From NCBI RefSeq assembly GCF_014268495.2, contig NZ_CP077087.1:4095501-4159500 (forward strand): a stretch of DNA of 64,000 nt. Reading direction: 5' to 3'. The position numbers and the translations under genes are program-made. Each line of letters begins with the position of its first letter. The first letter of the stretch is position 1. The notes beneath the pieces are model-generated. The model saw only the letters and a program-made list of their open reading frames with translations. It was not told where the DNA came from and did not search any database. This DNA is from Pseudomonas monsensis (lineage in GTDB: Bacteria; Pseudomonadota; Gammaproteobacteria; Pseudomonadales; Pseudomonadaceae). This document shows positions 49,085-57,207 of the stretch, in pieces.

Positions 49085-50104
49085 TCAGGGCATGAAGTCC
49101 AGAGGCAGAACCAATTCACCCCCCAGATCCCTGTGCCAGGCCCGCAAGGCGTCAGGCAAACGCCCTTTCCACTCGGCAACGTTGGTGTAGTAGCGCGCAC
49201 GGGATTTACCCTGCTGGTCAAATACCAACACCACCAGCCAGATACGCTCATCCGGTGCACGCATCACAATCGCTGCATTGCTCGATGGCAGCCCCCGGAC
49301 CCAGTATTTGCTGACTTCACCGTTGGGTACATCGACAGAGGCATCACCTGTCTGTGTAATGCCACAGTTTTGCAGAAGCACCTGATAGTCGCCGCCGAGA
49401 AGCGTGTGCACGATCTCGTTCTCTCGTCGAGTCTGTACCACGCCCAGTGTGAGCAAGTCATAACCCACCGCGACCGTTTGCTTCGATGCCACATACCGAC
49501 CGCCGTAGTAAACACCCATCCCGGCACCGCAGTCGGAAGCATCGCCAGTCTGTGTCACGTCCATGAGTCCATTGAGCGCCGTGAACGTCAAAACGCAGTC
49601 TCCTTCTGCGTAACGGGCCTGCGTACCCTCCACAGTGGCGACCCCCTCCAGTTCACCCGAATGACTGCCGTTCGCCGCTGAAATATCGAAGGTGATCTGT
49701 GAGGCCCCCTTGCGCTGTGTTTTCAGCTCTGCCCCTTCTGAAACACCCCAGGGAATGAGCTGCCAGGTGCTATTCCAGGAAAACGGCTTGACCATGTATT
49801 CAAGGGCCGTGAGCCGCATCAGGTACTGCCGGCGTAAACAGGGGACCTGTTCGTTACATTGATTACGTTGCTTGAGCCATCCTCGCTGATCCGCTTTCAG
49901 GGCTTTCGGGTCGGCGACCTTTGCCACAGCGGACTGCCATGCCGAACCCAGTCTCTGGTCAAGATTGGAGAGATCCGGATCGGCACAAATGGTTTTTTCA
50001 GTCGGGGTGCCGGCACTGGCGCAATCGAAACTGCTGGCGTGGACGCCGGGGGCAACAGCGAACGCTGAGAGCATCAGGAGGTGACGGAGCTTGAGCGCGA
50101 ACAT
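49085..50104 (-). CDS. Exported protein with LprI-like (DUF1311) domain
   Basis: 339 residues: signal peptide (about 1-23, ending VHA-SS), a lysozyme-inhibitor LprI-like domain (about 24-100; FDCASAGTPTEKTICADPDL, LDQRLGSAWQ, QRGWLKQRNQC, with four cysteines), then about 240 residues of beta-rich sequence without a family I recognise. Start at ATG 50104. Periplasmic; lysozyme defence is possible from the first domain but unproven. Confidence 0.78.
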   Translation of the reverse strand: MFALKLRHLLMLSAFAVAPGVHASSFDCASAGTPTEKTICADPDLSNLDQRLGSAWQSAVAKVADPKALKADQRGWLKQRNQCNEQVPCLRRQYLMRLTALEYMVKPFSWNSTWQLIPWGVSEGAELKTQRKGASQITFDISAANGSHSGELEGVATVEGTQARYAEGDCVLTFTALNGLMDVTQTGDASDCGAGMGVYYGGRYVASKQTVAVGYDLLTLGVVQTRRENEIVHTLLGGDYQVLLQNCGITQTGDASVDVPNGEVSKYWVRGLPSSNAAIVMRAPDERIWLVVLVFDQQGKSRARYYTNVAEWKGRLPDALRAWHRDLGGELVLPLDFMP

Positions 50105-50161
50105 CGGTAGATTCCATTCTTCAGACGGCGCGCAGTATGCCAGTGACGCTGACAGAAATCC

Positions 50162-50185
50162 TGGGGGAGCAGGCCTGCTCCCACA
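50162..50185. repeat. Single REP hairpin
   Basis: TGGGGGAGCAGGCCTGCTCCCACA, one palindromic REP arm between the LprI-like and isochorismatase-like genes. Confidence 0.6.
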
Positions 50186-50204
50186 GGGGAATTGGATGTG
50201 TCGG

Positions 50205-50738
50205 TCAGAACCTGATTTCAGCAGCCGGTTTGACATCGATCCGCGCCACGGAGCCGGTCAGGTGCGCCAGATCCTTGTTGTGCTCGGCGATGATGTCCTC
50301 GGCGCTCATGTTGCCGTTGTCGAGGGTGGAATGGCCATCGGAAACGAGCACCACGTCGTAACCCAGTTGATGCGCCTGACGCACGGTGGCGTTGACGCAG
50401 TAGTCGGTCTGCAGACCGCAGATCACCAGTTGCTCGAAATCTTCACTGGGCAGCAGTTTGCGCAGTTCGGTCTGATAAAACGAATCCGGGGCAGTCTTGC
50501 GTACCCGCAGATCGCTGGCGGACGTTGCCAGTCCTTCGGCCAGTTGCCAGCCCTCGGCACCGTAGGCCAACGGGCTGTCCTTTTCCTCATGCTGGATCAG
50601 CACGACCGGCACGCCGGCCTTGCGCGCACGTGCGCCGAGGGCGTTGATCGTGTCGATCACGCGGTGAATGTCGTGGCACTGGTATTGGCCCGAGCAGAGA
50701 GCCCGCTGAACATCGATGATCAGTAATGCGGTGGTCAT
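50205..50738 (-). CDS. Isochorismatase-like cysteine hydrolase
   Basis: 177 residues. Nucleophile cysteine in VICGLQTDYCVNATVRQA; the acid aspartate in LLIIDVQRA and the Lys of RVRKTAPDSF complete the triad of the family (nicotinamidases, amidases). ATG 50738 with AAGGAAGG upstream. It lies 67 bases behind ggt, and a plus-strand terminator hairpin is in the gap. Substrate unknown. Confidence 0.88.
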   Translation of the reverse strand: MTTALLIIDVQRALCSGQYQCHDIHRVIDTINALGARARKAGVPVVLIQHEEKDSPLAYGAEGWQLAEGLATSASDLRVRKTAPDSFYQTELRKLLPSEDFEQLVICGLQTDYCVNATVRQAHQLGYDVVLVSDGHSTLDNGNMSAEDIIAEHNKDLAHLTGSVARIDVKPAAEIRF

Positions 50739-50768
50739 GATGAGCCTTCCTTGATCAATCCTTGAGAC

Positions 50769-50798
50769 GGGGGCGGAACGCCGTCCGCCCCCTTTTTT
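50769..50798 (+). terminator. GC-rich hairpin with plus-strand T-run between ggt and the hydrolase
   Basis: GGGGGCGGA-ACGCCG-TCCGCCCCC then TTTTTT. The T-run is on the plus strand although both flanking genes are on minus; on minus the stem is followed by GTCTC, not T's. Confidence 0.7.
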
Positions 50799-50805
50799 AC
50801 GCCGC

Positions 50806-52533
50806 TCAGTAACCCAGTGACAAGCCGGTATTGCGCCGTGGATCGTTGGCGCCGTAGAAGCGGTTCTTCCCTACCGGTTTGCCGCCCAGCGAAGGCGCAC
50901 CGACCAGAATCGCCGCGATATGGTTGGCATCCTGCGGGCCGGCGAACTTGTGGCCCCAGCTCTCGAGGATTTTCTTCGTATCCGGACTGGCCGCGAAGTC
51001 TTCGAGGTTGGTTTCCTCCGGCATCCATTGCTGGTGGAAGCGCGGCGCGTCGACCGCTTCCTGCAGGCCCATGCCGTAGTCGATGACGTTGAGCATGGTC
51101 AGCAAGGTCGCGGTGATGATCCGGCTGCCGCCCGGCGTGCCGACCACCATGACCACTTTGCCGTCCTTGGTGACGATGGTCGGGCTCATCGAGGACAGCG
51201 GCGCCTTGCCGGGAGCGATGGCATTGGCCTCGCCCTGCACCAGACCATACATGTTCGGCACGCCGACCTTGGAGGTGAAGTCGTCCATTTCATCGTTGAG
51301 GATCACCCCGGTCTTGCTCGCCATCACGCCGGCGCCGAACCAGTCATTGAGGGTGTAAGTGACCGACACCGCGTTGCCCCACTTGTCGACGATCGAATAG
51401 TGAGTGGTGTTGCTGCCTTCATGAGGGGCCACGCCAGGCTTCAGCTCCGCCGAAACACCGGCCTTCTGCGGCTGGATCGCGTTGCGCAGTTTGGTCGCGT
51501 AGTTCTTGTCGAGCAGATGTTCGAGCGGGTTCTTCACGAAATCCGGGTCGCCGAGGTAGCTGTTGCGATCCACGTAAGCGTGGCGCATCGCTTCGATCTG
51601 GTAGTGCATGCCCTGGGCCGAGTGAAAGCCCAGATCCTTCATCGGATAACCTTCGAGGATATTCATGATCTGGCAGATCACCACGCCGCCGGAACTCGGT
51701 GGTGGCGCCGACACCACGTGGTAGCCACGGTAATCGCATTCCACCGGGGCCAGTTCCCGGGTCTTGTATTTGTCGAGGTCGGCCTGAGTGATGATGCCCT
51801 TGTTGGCCTGACTGGACGTGACAATCGCGTCGGCCACCCAGCCTTTATAGAAACCGTCGGCGCCCTTCTCGGAAATGGTGCGCAGGGTTTTGCCCAGATC
51901 CTTCTGCACCAGTTTCTGCCCGACCTGCATCGGTTCGCCGTTGTGCAGGAAAATCGAGCCGGAATCGCGCATGTCCTTCTTGAACACGTCGGTGGCGTAC
52001 TCCAGCAGTTCGACGTCGCCCTGCTGCAGTTCAAACCCGTCTTCGGCCAGTTTGATGGCCGGAGCGATCATTTCCTTGCGCGGCTTGGTGCCGTATTTGC
52101 TCAGCGCCAGTTCCATGCCCGAAACGGTGCCCGGCACGCCGACCGCCAAGTGGCCTCGGGTGCTCAGATCGGGCACGACGTTGCCGTCCTTGTCGAGGTA
52201 CATATTGGCGGTCGCCGCCAGCGGGGCTTTTTCACGGAAATCGAGGAAGGTCTTGCGCCCGTCCGCCAGTTGAATCGTCATGAAACCGCCGCCACCGAGG
52301 TTGCCCGCCGCGGGATAAACCACCGCCAGCGCATAACCGACGGCAACCGCCGCATCTACCGCGTTACCGCCGCTTTTCAGTACATCGACACCGACATGCG
52401 TGGCCAGATGTTGCGCCGTGACGACCATACCGTTCTCAGCGGCAACCGGTGCCACCGAGGCGGCGTGAGCCATAAGGCAACTGAGTGCCAGTGAGGTCGC
52501 GATCAGCGATTTGGCCAAAGGTTCGTACTTCAT
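50806..52533 (-). CDS. ggt: Gamma-glutamyltransferase
   Basis: 575 residues: signal peptide (about 1-24, ending AHA-AS) and the Ntn-hydrolase proenzyme of GGT, which hydrolyses or transpeptidates gamma-glutamyl bonds such as glutathione in the periplasm. Autocleavage/nucleophile threonine in EGSNTTHYSIVDKWGNAVSV; the substrate-binding APLSSMSPTIV and GTPGGSRI are present. ATG 52533. Usual length for the family. Confidence 0.93.
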   Translation of the reverse strand: MKYEPLAKSLIATSLALSCLMAHAASVAPVAAENGMVVTAQHLATHVGVDVLKSGGNAVDAAVAVGYALAVVYPAAGNLGGGGFMTIQLADGRKTFLDFREKAPLAATANMYLDKDGNVVPDLSTRGHLAVGVPGTVSGMELALSKYGTKPRKEMIAPAIKLAEDGFELQQGDVELLEYATDVFKKDMRDSGSIFLHNGEPMQVGQKLVQKDLGKTLRTISEKGADGFYKGWVADAIVTSSQANKGIITQADLDKYKTRELAPVECDYRGYHVVSAPPPSSGGVVICQIMNILEGYPMKDLGFHSAQGMHYQIEAMRHAYVDRNSYLGDPDFVKNPLEHLLDKNYATKLRNAIQPQKAGVSAELKPGVAPHEGSNTTHYSIVDKWGNAVSVTYTLNDWFGAGVMASKTGVILNDEMDDFTSKVGVPNMYGLVQGEANAIAPGKAPLSSMSPTIVTKDGKVVMVVGTPGGSRIITATLLTMLNVIDYGMGLQEAVDAPRFHQQWMPEETNLEDFAASPDTKKILESWGHKFAGPQDANHIAAILVGAPSLGGKPVGKNRFYGANDPRRNTGLSLGY

Positions 52534-52684
52534 GAGTCGATCTCTTTTTTTGTTTTAGGGGCTGTGCAAAACAGAGGGGAACGCTTCAAGAGCAACAAGC
52601 AGTATGGTCGGCTTTGCGTATTGCGCCTCCCCGATCAGGCAGTATGCTGAGCGCTGTTCATCCTCTGATCCGGAGCTGGTCACC

Positions 52685-53197
52685 ATGTCGTATACGTTCA
52701 TCACCCTGCCCTCACCGGTCGGTGAGCTGAAGCTGGTCGCGAACGGTTCACGACTGGTGGCCATCCTCTGGGAAAACGACAAACCCAATCGCGTACGTCT
52801 CGGGCCGATGAGCGAGGCGCCGGACAATCCGCTGCTGATGAAAACCGCTCGGCAACTTGCAGAATATTTTGCCGGACAAAGGCATTGCTTCGATCTGGAG
52901 CTGGACTTTGTCGGCACCGACTTCCAGAAAAAAGTCTGGGCGGCGCTGCTGACCATTCCGTTTGGCGAGACGCGAACCTATAGCCAGATTGCCGAGCAGA
53001 TCGGCCATCCCGCTGCCGTGCGGGCCGTCGGTGCGGCCAATGGGAAAAATCCGCTTTCGATTGTTGCGCCGTGTCATCGTGTGATTGGTGCCTCGGGAAA
53101 ATTGACCGGGTTCGCCGGGGGGCTGGAGGCCAAGGAGCGCTTGCTGGTGCTTGAAGGTGGGCAGCGGCCCGGCACGGGGCGGCTGGAGGGTTTTTAA
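52685..53197 (+). CDS. ogt: Methylated-DNA-[protein]-cysteine S-methyltransferase
   Basis: 170 residues: suicide repair enzyme taking alkyl groups from O6-alkylguanine to the cysteine of IVAPCHRVIG. The preceding FGETRTYSQIAEQIGHPAAV and RAVGAANGKNPL helix-turn-helix block is complete. No AdaA domain, hence ogt rather than ada. ATG 52685; the longer frame to 52604 lacks a site. Confidence 0.93.
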   Translation: MSYTFITLPSPVGELKLVANGSRLVAILWENDKPNRVRLGPMSEAPDNPLLMKTARQLAEYFAGQRHCFDLELDFVGTDFQKKVWAALLTIPFGETRTYSQIAEQIGHPAAVRAVGAANGKNPLSIVAPCHRVIGASGKLTGFAGGLEAKERLLVLEGGQRPGTGRLEGF

Positions 53198-53201
53198 AGA
53201 A

Positions 53202-53229
53202 AAGATCGCAGCCTTCGGCAGCGCCTCCA
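53202..53229. repeat. Dispersed GATCGCAGC-type repeat
   Basis: AAAAGATCGCAGCCTTCGGCAGCGCCTC, single copy, downstream of ogt. Confidence 0.55.
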
Positions 53230-53271
53230 GGGGACTGAATTTCAATGGAGGTGCTCTTTTGATCGCTAAGC

Positions 53272-53301
53272 AAAGAGCCCGGCAGCGCTACCGGGCCCTT
53301 T
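53272..53301 (-). terminator. Terminator of the LPMO-chitinase operon
   Basis: Minus strand: AAAGGGCCCGG, eight-base loop, CCGGGCTCTTT; one mismatch in the stem and a short T-run. Confidence 0.75.
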
Positions 53302-53308
53302 GGCTCAC

Positions 53309-54331
53309 TTACTCAGCCAGCTTCACTCCATTGATCAGCGGACCATAACGCTGGCTGAACTCCCAGTTGTACGGCACATGATCCTTGCTGCTGCCGTTGT
53401 CCCAGTTCACCGACCAGGTCATCAGCCCCTTGATCGGATGCCCCTTGATTGCCAGACGCTTGAGCGCATTGCCCACCGCCGCTTTGTCGATCACGTAACC
53501 GGTCGCCGCCGCATCGACGTTGGCCGGCAAGCCGATGACGAACTTCTCGGCAGGAATCCTGGTGAACCCGCGAGTGCCGGTCACCAGGCTTTCGGTCAGG
53601 TAATACAGGAAGTCCTCCTTCAGCGCATCGTTGTTCTGGGCGATCCACGCGCCAGCGCCGCTGTTGGCCTCCGGCACCCAGATGCCATCGCCGCCCTGGT
53701 TGTAGAACTGCGGGGCGATGAAGTCGTAGTAGCCTTCCAGCGCTTGCAGGTAACCGACATATTTGCCGGTGCTGGTCAGGTACGGAAACTCCGGTGCCAT
53801 GCTGATGATGAAGTGCTTGCCCTGGCCTGCGTAGTGATCCTTGACCAGTTTCAGCGCAGCCGGCAGGACGGTCTTGTTGGCAGCGGAATCAATCGCGCTC
53901 TGTTCAAGATCAATGTCCAGCCCGTCGAAGCCGTAGGTTTCCACCAGACGGATGATTTCGTTGGCCAGTGGCTGTTCCTGCCCCGCGCGCAACTCGATCT
54001 GCGCATCGGCGCCACCGAGGGAAATCAGCACCGCCCGGCCCTGACTGTTGAGAACGCCGACCTGGCGGCGGAACTCGGCGTCGGACAGGTTATACGGCCT
54101 GAAGGTTGGAATCCCGCTGCCCTTCATGAACGCTACGGCAACCACGTTGTATTCCTTGGGCACCGCTTCCAGAGCGAGCTCGGCGAAGCGCCCCTGACGG
54201 TAGCCGTCGCTCGGCCCCGCGGGCCAGTTGTGCCAGAAGCCCATGAGGATCTTTTTACCGGCGATGCTTGGCATCAGTGAGGCGGCATCGCTCGTGGTGT
54301 TTTGCATTAAAGAAAAGTCGATTTTTGACAT
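53309..54331 (-). CDS. GH18 family chitinase without classical signal peptide
   Basis: 340-residue single-domain GH18: the catalytic DxxDxDxE motif is intact as D136-D139-D141-E143 (GFDGLDIDLEQ), with the S104-x-G-G motif (ISLGGADA) and the substrate-side FIAPQFYN and MTWSVNWD. The N-terminus MSKIDFSLMQNTTSDAASLM is polar, with no hydrophobic core, so Sec/Tat export is not apparent. No chitin-binding or FnIII domain. Follows the LPMO gene by 42 bases. The ribosome binding site AAGGAT sits in the loop of a hairpin (54332-54349). Likely acts on chitin together with the LPMO. Confidence 0.88.
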   Translation of the reverse strand: MSKIDFSLMQNTTSDAASLMPSIAGKKILMGFWHNWPAGPSDGYRQGRFAELALEAVPKEYNVVAVAFMKGSGIPTFRPYNLSDAEFRRQVGVLNSQGRAVLISLGGADAQIELRAGQEQPLANEIIRLVETYGFDGLDIDLEQSAIDSAANKTVLPAALKLVKDHYAGQGKHFIISMAPEFPYLTSTGKYVGYLQALEGYYDFIAPQFYNQGGDGIWVPEANSGAGAWIAQNNDALKEDFLYYLTESLVTGTRGFTRIPAEKFVIGLPANVDAAATGYVIDKAAVGNALKRLAIKGHPIKGLMTWSVNWDNGSSKDHVPYNWEFSQRYGPLINGVKLAE

Positions 54332-54349
54332 GTTCTAATCCTTCAGAAC
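54332..54349 (-). promoter_or_regulatory. GGA-loop hairpin covering the chitinase ribosome binding site
   Basis: Minus strand: GTTCT-GAAGGATT-AGAAC, directly before the ATG. Five-base perfect stem presenting AAGGAT, with GGA in the loop as in RsmA/CsrA targets; 2 positions differ from the full consensus. Confidence 0.5.
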
Positions 54350-54373
54350 GTGTGGGTTCAGGGTGATGACGAC

Positions 54374-55009
54374 TTATTTGAAGTCGACGTCGAAGGCCTG
54401 ATAGAAGGCGTTACCGGTGTTGGCGACGATCCACATCAGCACGATGACGTGGTGGCCCTTTTTGTTGGCCGGCAGTTTCACCGCGTGATTGACCTTGGCC
54501 TTCAGCTCATTGGGATAGCTGTAGTAAGGCACCTGCGTGTAAAAATCCTCGAAGAACGGCTGGGCTTCCAGTTGCGCACGGGTGATGCGTTGTTTCGGGT
54601 CCCAGCCATCCTTGGTGATCAGCCAGCGATAGCCACGAGTGGTGTGTGGCGCGGTGTATTCCCATTGGATGTCGAGGGTCTGCCCCGGGGTGACATTGAG
54701 CAGCGGCCAAGTGAACGGGCGGCCGAGTTTTTTGCTCATCTCTTCCTGGGTGAAGTTCACGCAGTCACGGGCATCGGTCTTGCCACCGCTGAGGATGTAG
54801 CCATCGGCAGGCGGCGTGACACTGTCGGAGTCAGTCTGGTAAGGCGCCGGAAAAGGCCCGGCAGCCAGCGCCGGGAAATTCTTGCCGCCTTCCATTTCGT
54901 TGACCTGCCAGGCGCCGAGCAATCCTTGCTCGATCGCCACCGCACCGCGGCTGGCCGGGGAGATGACGCGACCGTGTCGCAGTTGGGTTTGTGCTTGTGG
55001 TTGATTCAT
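54374..55009 (-). CDS. AA10 lytic polysaccharide monooxygenase (chitin-active type)
   Basis: 211-residue copper enzyme that oxidatively cleaves chitin (or cellulose). AA10 features: HGRVISPASRG with the histidine of the copper brace at H12, second brace histidine H122 in YTAPHTTRGYRW, and the axial-face end NTGNAFYQAFDVDF. Two disulfide-type cysteines are largely absent. The brace needs that His as residue 1, but no signal peptide is present: exactly 11 polar residues (MNQPQAQTQLR) precede it. Start at ATG 55009 with GGAG at proper spacing; a GTG three codons up is possible. First gene of the operon with the chitinase. Confidence 0.88.
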   Translation of the reverse strand: MNQPQAQTQLRHGRVISPASRGAVAIEQGLLGAWQVNEMEGGKNFPALAAGPFPAPYQTDSDSVTPPADGYILSGGKTDARDCVNFTQEEMSKKLGRPFTWPLLNVTPGQTLDIQWEYTAPHTTRGYRWLITKDGWDPKQRITRAQLEAQPFFEDFYTQVPYYSYPNELKAKVNHAVKLPANKKGHHVIVLMWIVANTGNAFYQAFDVDFK

Positions 55010-55231
55010 GTTTTTCACTCCGTTGATTTAAGAACTCTCCATTCCGAGGAGAGGCCTTCAAGCTAACGGAGGTGATTTTTTTGTCCATCGGCGGTTTTGT
55101 CGCAGCCTGCCGGGACACAATCGGTAAAACAGCGAAAATACTGGATATATGTACAGTTAAGTGCGGCGAATCTCACTCGACGCATAGGCAAAGACCTACA
55201 CGTCAAGGTTACGAAATCGCGCATTCACGCG

Positions 55232-55669
55232 TCACGGCAGTTGCGCCTGGAACTCCTTTTCGTATTGCCCGGCCAGCTGTTCTTTCTGTTTGTCGTCGAG
55301 CAGTTTCCCGGCCATCTGGAAGAACTTCTGTTCCTCTTCCTTGAGGTGATGGTGCACCTTGTCCGAGAGTTTTTTCGCGGTCGCGAGCCACGCCGGACTG
55401 GACATCTCGGTCTCGTCGAGCTCTTCCATCATTTCGTCCATCTCATGGTGTTCGGAAATGGCGTGGCGGCTGAGATCGACACCGTTGTCGAATTCCATCA
55501 GCGGGATATAGAAGTGGCGCTCTTCAGCGGTTTCATGGGCCTGCAGTTCGGCCTTGAGCTGCTTGTAGGCTTCAACGCGCTCCGGCGTATCGCCGCTGGT
55601 CGCGATCAGGGCTTTGGCGTAGGTACGCTGGCGGTCATGGCTTTCACGAAGGGCTTCAAAAATATTCAT
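55232..55669 (-). CDS. Hemerythrin-domain protein
   Basis: 145 residues, four-helix hemerythrin-like bundle with metal-site histidine/carboxylate pattern: ALRESHDRQR, AHETAEERHFYIPL, ISEHHEMDEM, KVHHHLKEEEQKFF. Binds a di-iron centre for O2/NO or redox sensing. ATG 55669. Role unknown. The 222 bases between it and the LPMO start hold no gene I can see. Confidence 0.88.
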   Translation of the reverse strand: MNIFEALRESHDRQRTYAKALIATSGDTPERVEAYKQLKAELQAHETAEERHFYIPLMEFDNGVDLSRHAISEHHEMDEMMEELDETEMSSPAWLATAKKLSDKVHHHLKEEEQKFFQMAGKLLDDKQKEQLAGQYEKEFQAQLP

Positions 55670-55818
55670 GGGGGGTCCTCATCAACCGCGTGCTGGAATG
55701 ACGCTGTAAAGGCTAGACCGCAACGCGGGAGCGGCGGTTCCAAACGGTTGGGGCAAGGGCTTTGAAGATGCCCCCTAGACAGGCTAGGCTGCGGGTTCAC
55801 ACTACAAGGACGTCACGC

Positions 55819-56244
55819 ATGAAGTTGCGCATCGAGCAGTCGCAGAACAACACCGAAGAAGAACGCCAGGCCATTCTGGCGCCCCTGCATGCCTACAACG
55901 TCGCCAAGGCCGGGATCGCGGTATCGGAGCCGCTCACCCTGCTGGTGCGCGACGATGACAACCAGATCCTTGGCGGGCTGTATGGGCGGCTGGTGTGCCA
56001 GTGGCTGTTTATCGATTTGCTGTCAGTGCCCGAGGCTGGCCGCGGTCAGGGTGTTGGATCGAAGCTGATGCGCATGGCCGAAGACCTGGCGCGAGAGAAA
56101 GGCTGCATCGGGGCATGGCTCGACACCTTCGACTTTCAGGCGCCGGCGTTCTACGAAAAGCTCGGGTATAGCCAGTTTGGGGAAATCGACGACTACCCGC
56201 CGGGACATAAACGGCATTTTTTCCAGAAGCGCTTGATCGTTTGA
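55819..56244 (+). CDS. GNAT family N-acetyltransferase
   Basis: 141 residues, short GNAT: IDLLSVPEAGRGQGVGSKLM (R-G-Q-G-V-G acetyl-CoA loop) and FYEKLGY. Start at ATG 55819 behind AAGGA. Close to the group that includes YhhY/ElaA-like small acetyltransferases, substrate unknown. Confidence 0.87.
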   Translation: MKLRIEQSQNNTEEERQAILAPLHAYNVAKAGIAVSEPLTLLVRDDDNQILGGLYGRLVCQWLFIDLLSVPEAGRGQGVGSKLMRMAEDLAREKGCIGAWLDTFDFQAPAFYEKLGYSQFGEIDDYPPGHKRHFFQKRLIV

Positions 56245-56253
56245 AGGGGCCGG

Positions 56254-56348
56254 CCCCTTCGCGGGCAAGCCTGCTCCCACAGGTTTTTTGGTGAGGCTTA
56301 AATCTTCAGCGACACACAAAATCCTGTGGGGCTTGCCCGCGCTGAGGC
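56254..56348. repeat. REP pair after the GNAT gene
   Basis: CCCCTTCGCGGGCAAGCCTG... and the inverted CCTGTGGGGCTTGCCCGCGC..., 39 bases apart, between convergent genes. Confidence 0.75.
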
Positions 56349-56367
56349 TGGCCGCATCAATGCATGA

Positions 56368-56718
56368 TCAAAGGCAGGTCGCCAACGCCGCCAAGCGCCG
56401 CTTGGCGACAAAATCATCCTTTTGCACGTAGTAATTCAGCGTCGTGCCCGAAGGCCCGGTCGTCACATCGACAAACGACTCGGCGGAACGCGTGTACACC
56501 GTCGTACCCCCCTGTTTGCGCGGTTCCAGATAGGCGGCGGCATCCACGCCGAACACCGCTTCGTCCTGCCAGCCGAATTGCACGCACTGGGCCACGTTTT
56601 TCTCGGGCTTGTCCGAGGTCATGACTTTGTACGGCGTTCTCGTGCGAGCATCATCCATCACCGAACCCGCGCACCCGGCCAGCAGTGTTGCCGCCAGCGC
56701 TACCATCAGAATTCGCAT
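56368..56718 (-). CDS. Small lipoprotein of unknown function
   Basis: 116 residues: lipobox LLAGC (Cys16), then a soluble domain with VAQCVQFGWQDEAVFGVDAA and two more cysteines. Outer-membrane anchoring is likely (Ala at +2). No known family recognised. ATG 56718. Confidence 0.78.
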   Translation of the reverse strand: MRILMVALAATLLAGCAGSVMDDARTRTPYKVMTSDKPEKNVAQCVQFGWQDEAVFGVDAAAYLEPRKQGGTTVYTRSAESFVDVTTGPSGTTLNYYVQKDDFVAKRRLAALATCL

Positions 56719-56852
56719 TGTTTTCGCTCAGTCAGAAAAAAGCGGACTGTAGCACCGCAGCGGCAGGAATCGTTCTGCTTTACTGCATTTATCACGCGAC
56801 ACACGCCGACAGCTACGGCAACCTACGGTCATCAGCCTCACAAGGAAAACCC

Positions 56853-57182
56853 ATGGCGCCTACCGACCAGCGACATGAACATGCCCTGCAACTGTTTCTC
56901 GACGCGCGACCTGACTTGCGCGAAACCCTCGACAACCTCAACCCACTGCTGGCCCAGGCCAAAGGCGAAACCCAGGCCCAGTATCGCGAAGAGCGTCTGC
57001 ACGAAGCATTTGAGGCGGAGGCCGAGAGCAAGGGCCTGTTTGCCTGGGAACTGACCCTGCAACTGACCACCGATTCGCCGCAGGAATATCGCGCGCAGCG
57101 CCTGGAGGTGCATCGCGAAGTCGCAGAAATGGCTGGCATGGACTGGCTGGAATATTGCGACCTGTATGGCATAGAACCTTAA
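56853..57182 (+). CDS. Small conserved cytosolic protein (DUF6388-like)
   Basis: 109 residues, helical and acidic (MAPTDQRHEHALQLFLDARP ... EMAGMDWLEYCDLYGIEP), no membrane segment or signal. I believe it belongs to a Pseudomonas family of unknown function. Start at ATG 56853 with AAGGAAA upstream; the longer frame reads through the upstream gap. Confidence 0.7.
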   Translation: MAPTDQRHEHALQLFLDARPDLRETLDNLNPLLAQAKGETQAQYREERLHEAFEAEAESKGLFAWELTLQLTTDSPQEYRAQRLEVHREVAEMAGMDWLEYCDLYGIEP

Positions 57183-57207
57183 TCGCTGCGCAAGGACACC
57201 TGCACCC

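Noticed and set aside
50806..52533. Plus-strand 524-codon ORF opposite ggt
   Set aside because: Shadow; ggt has signal peptide, catalytic Thr and full length on the minus strand.
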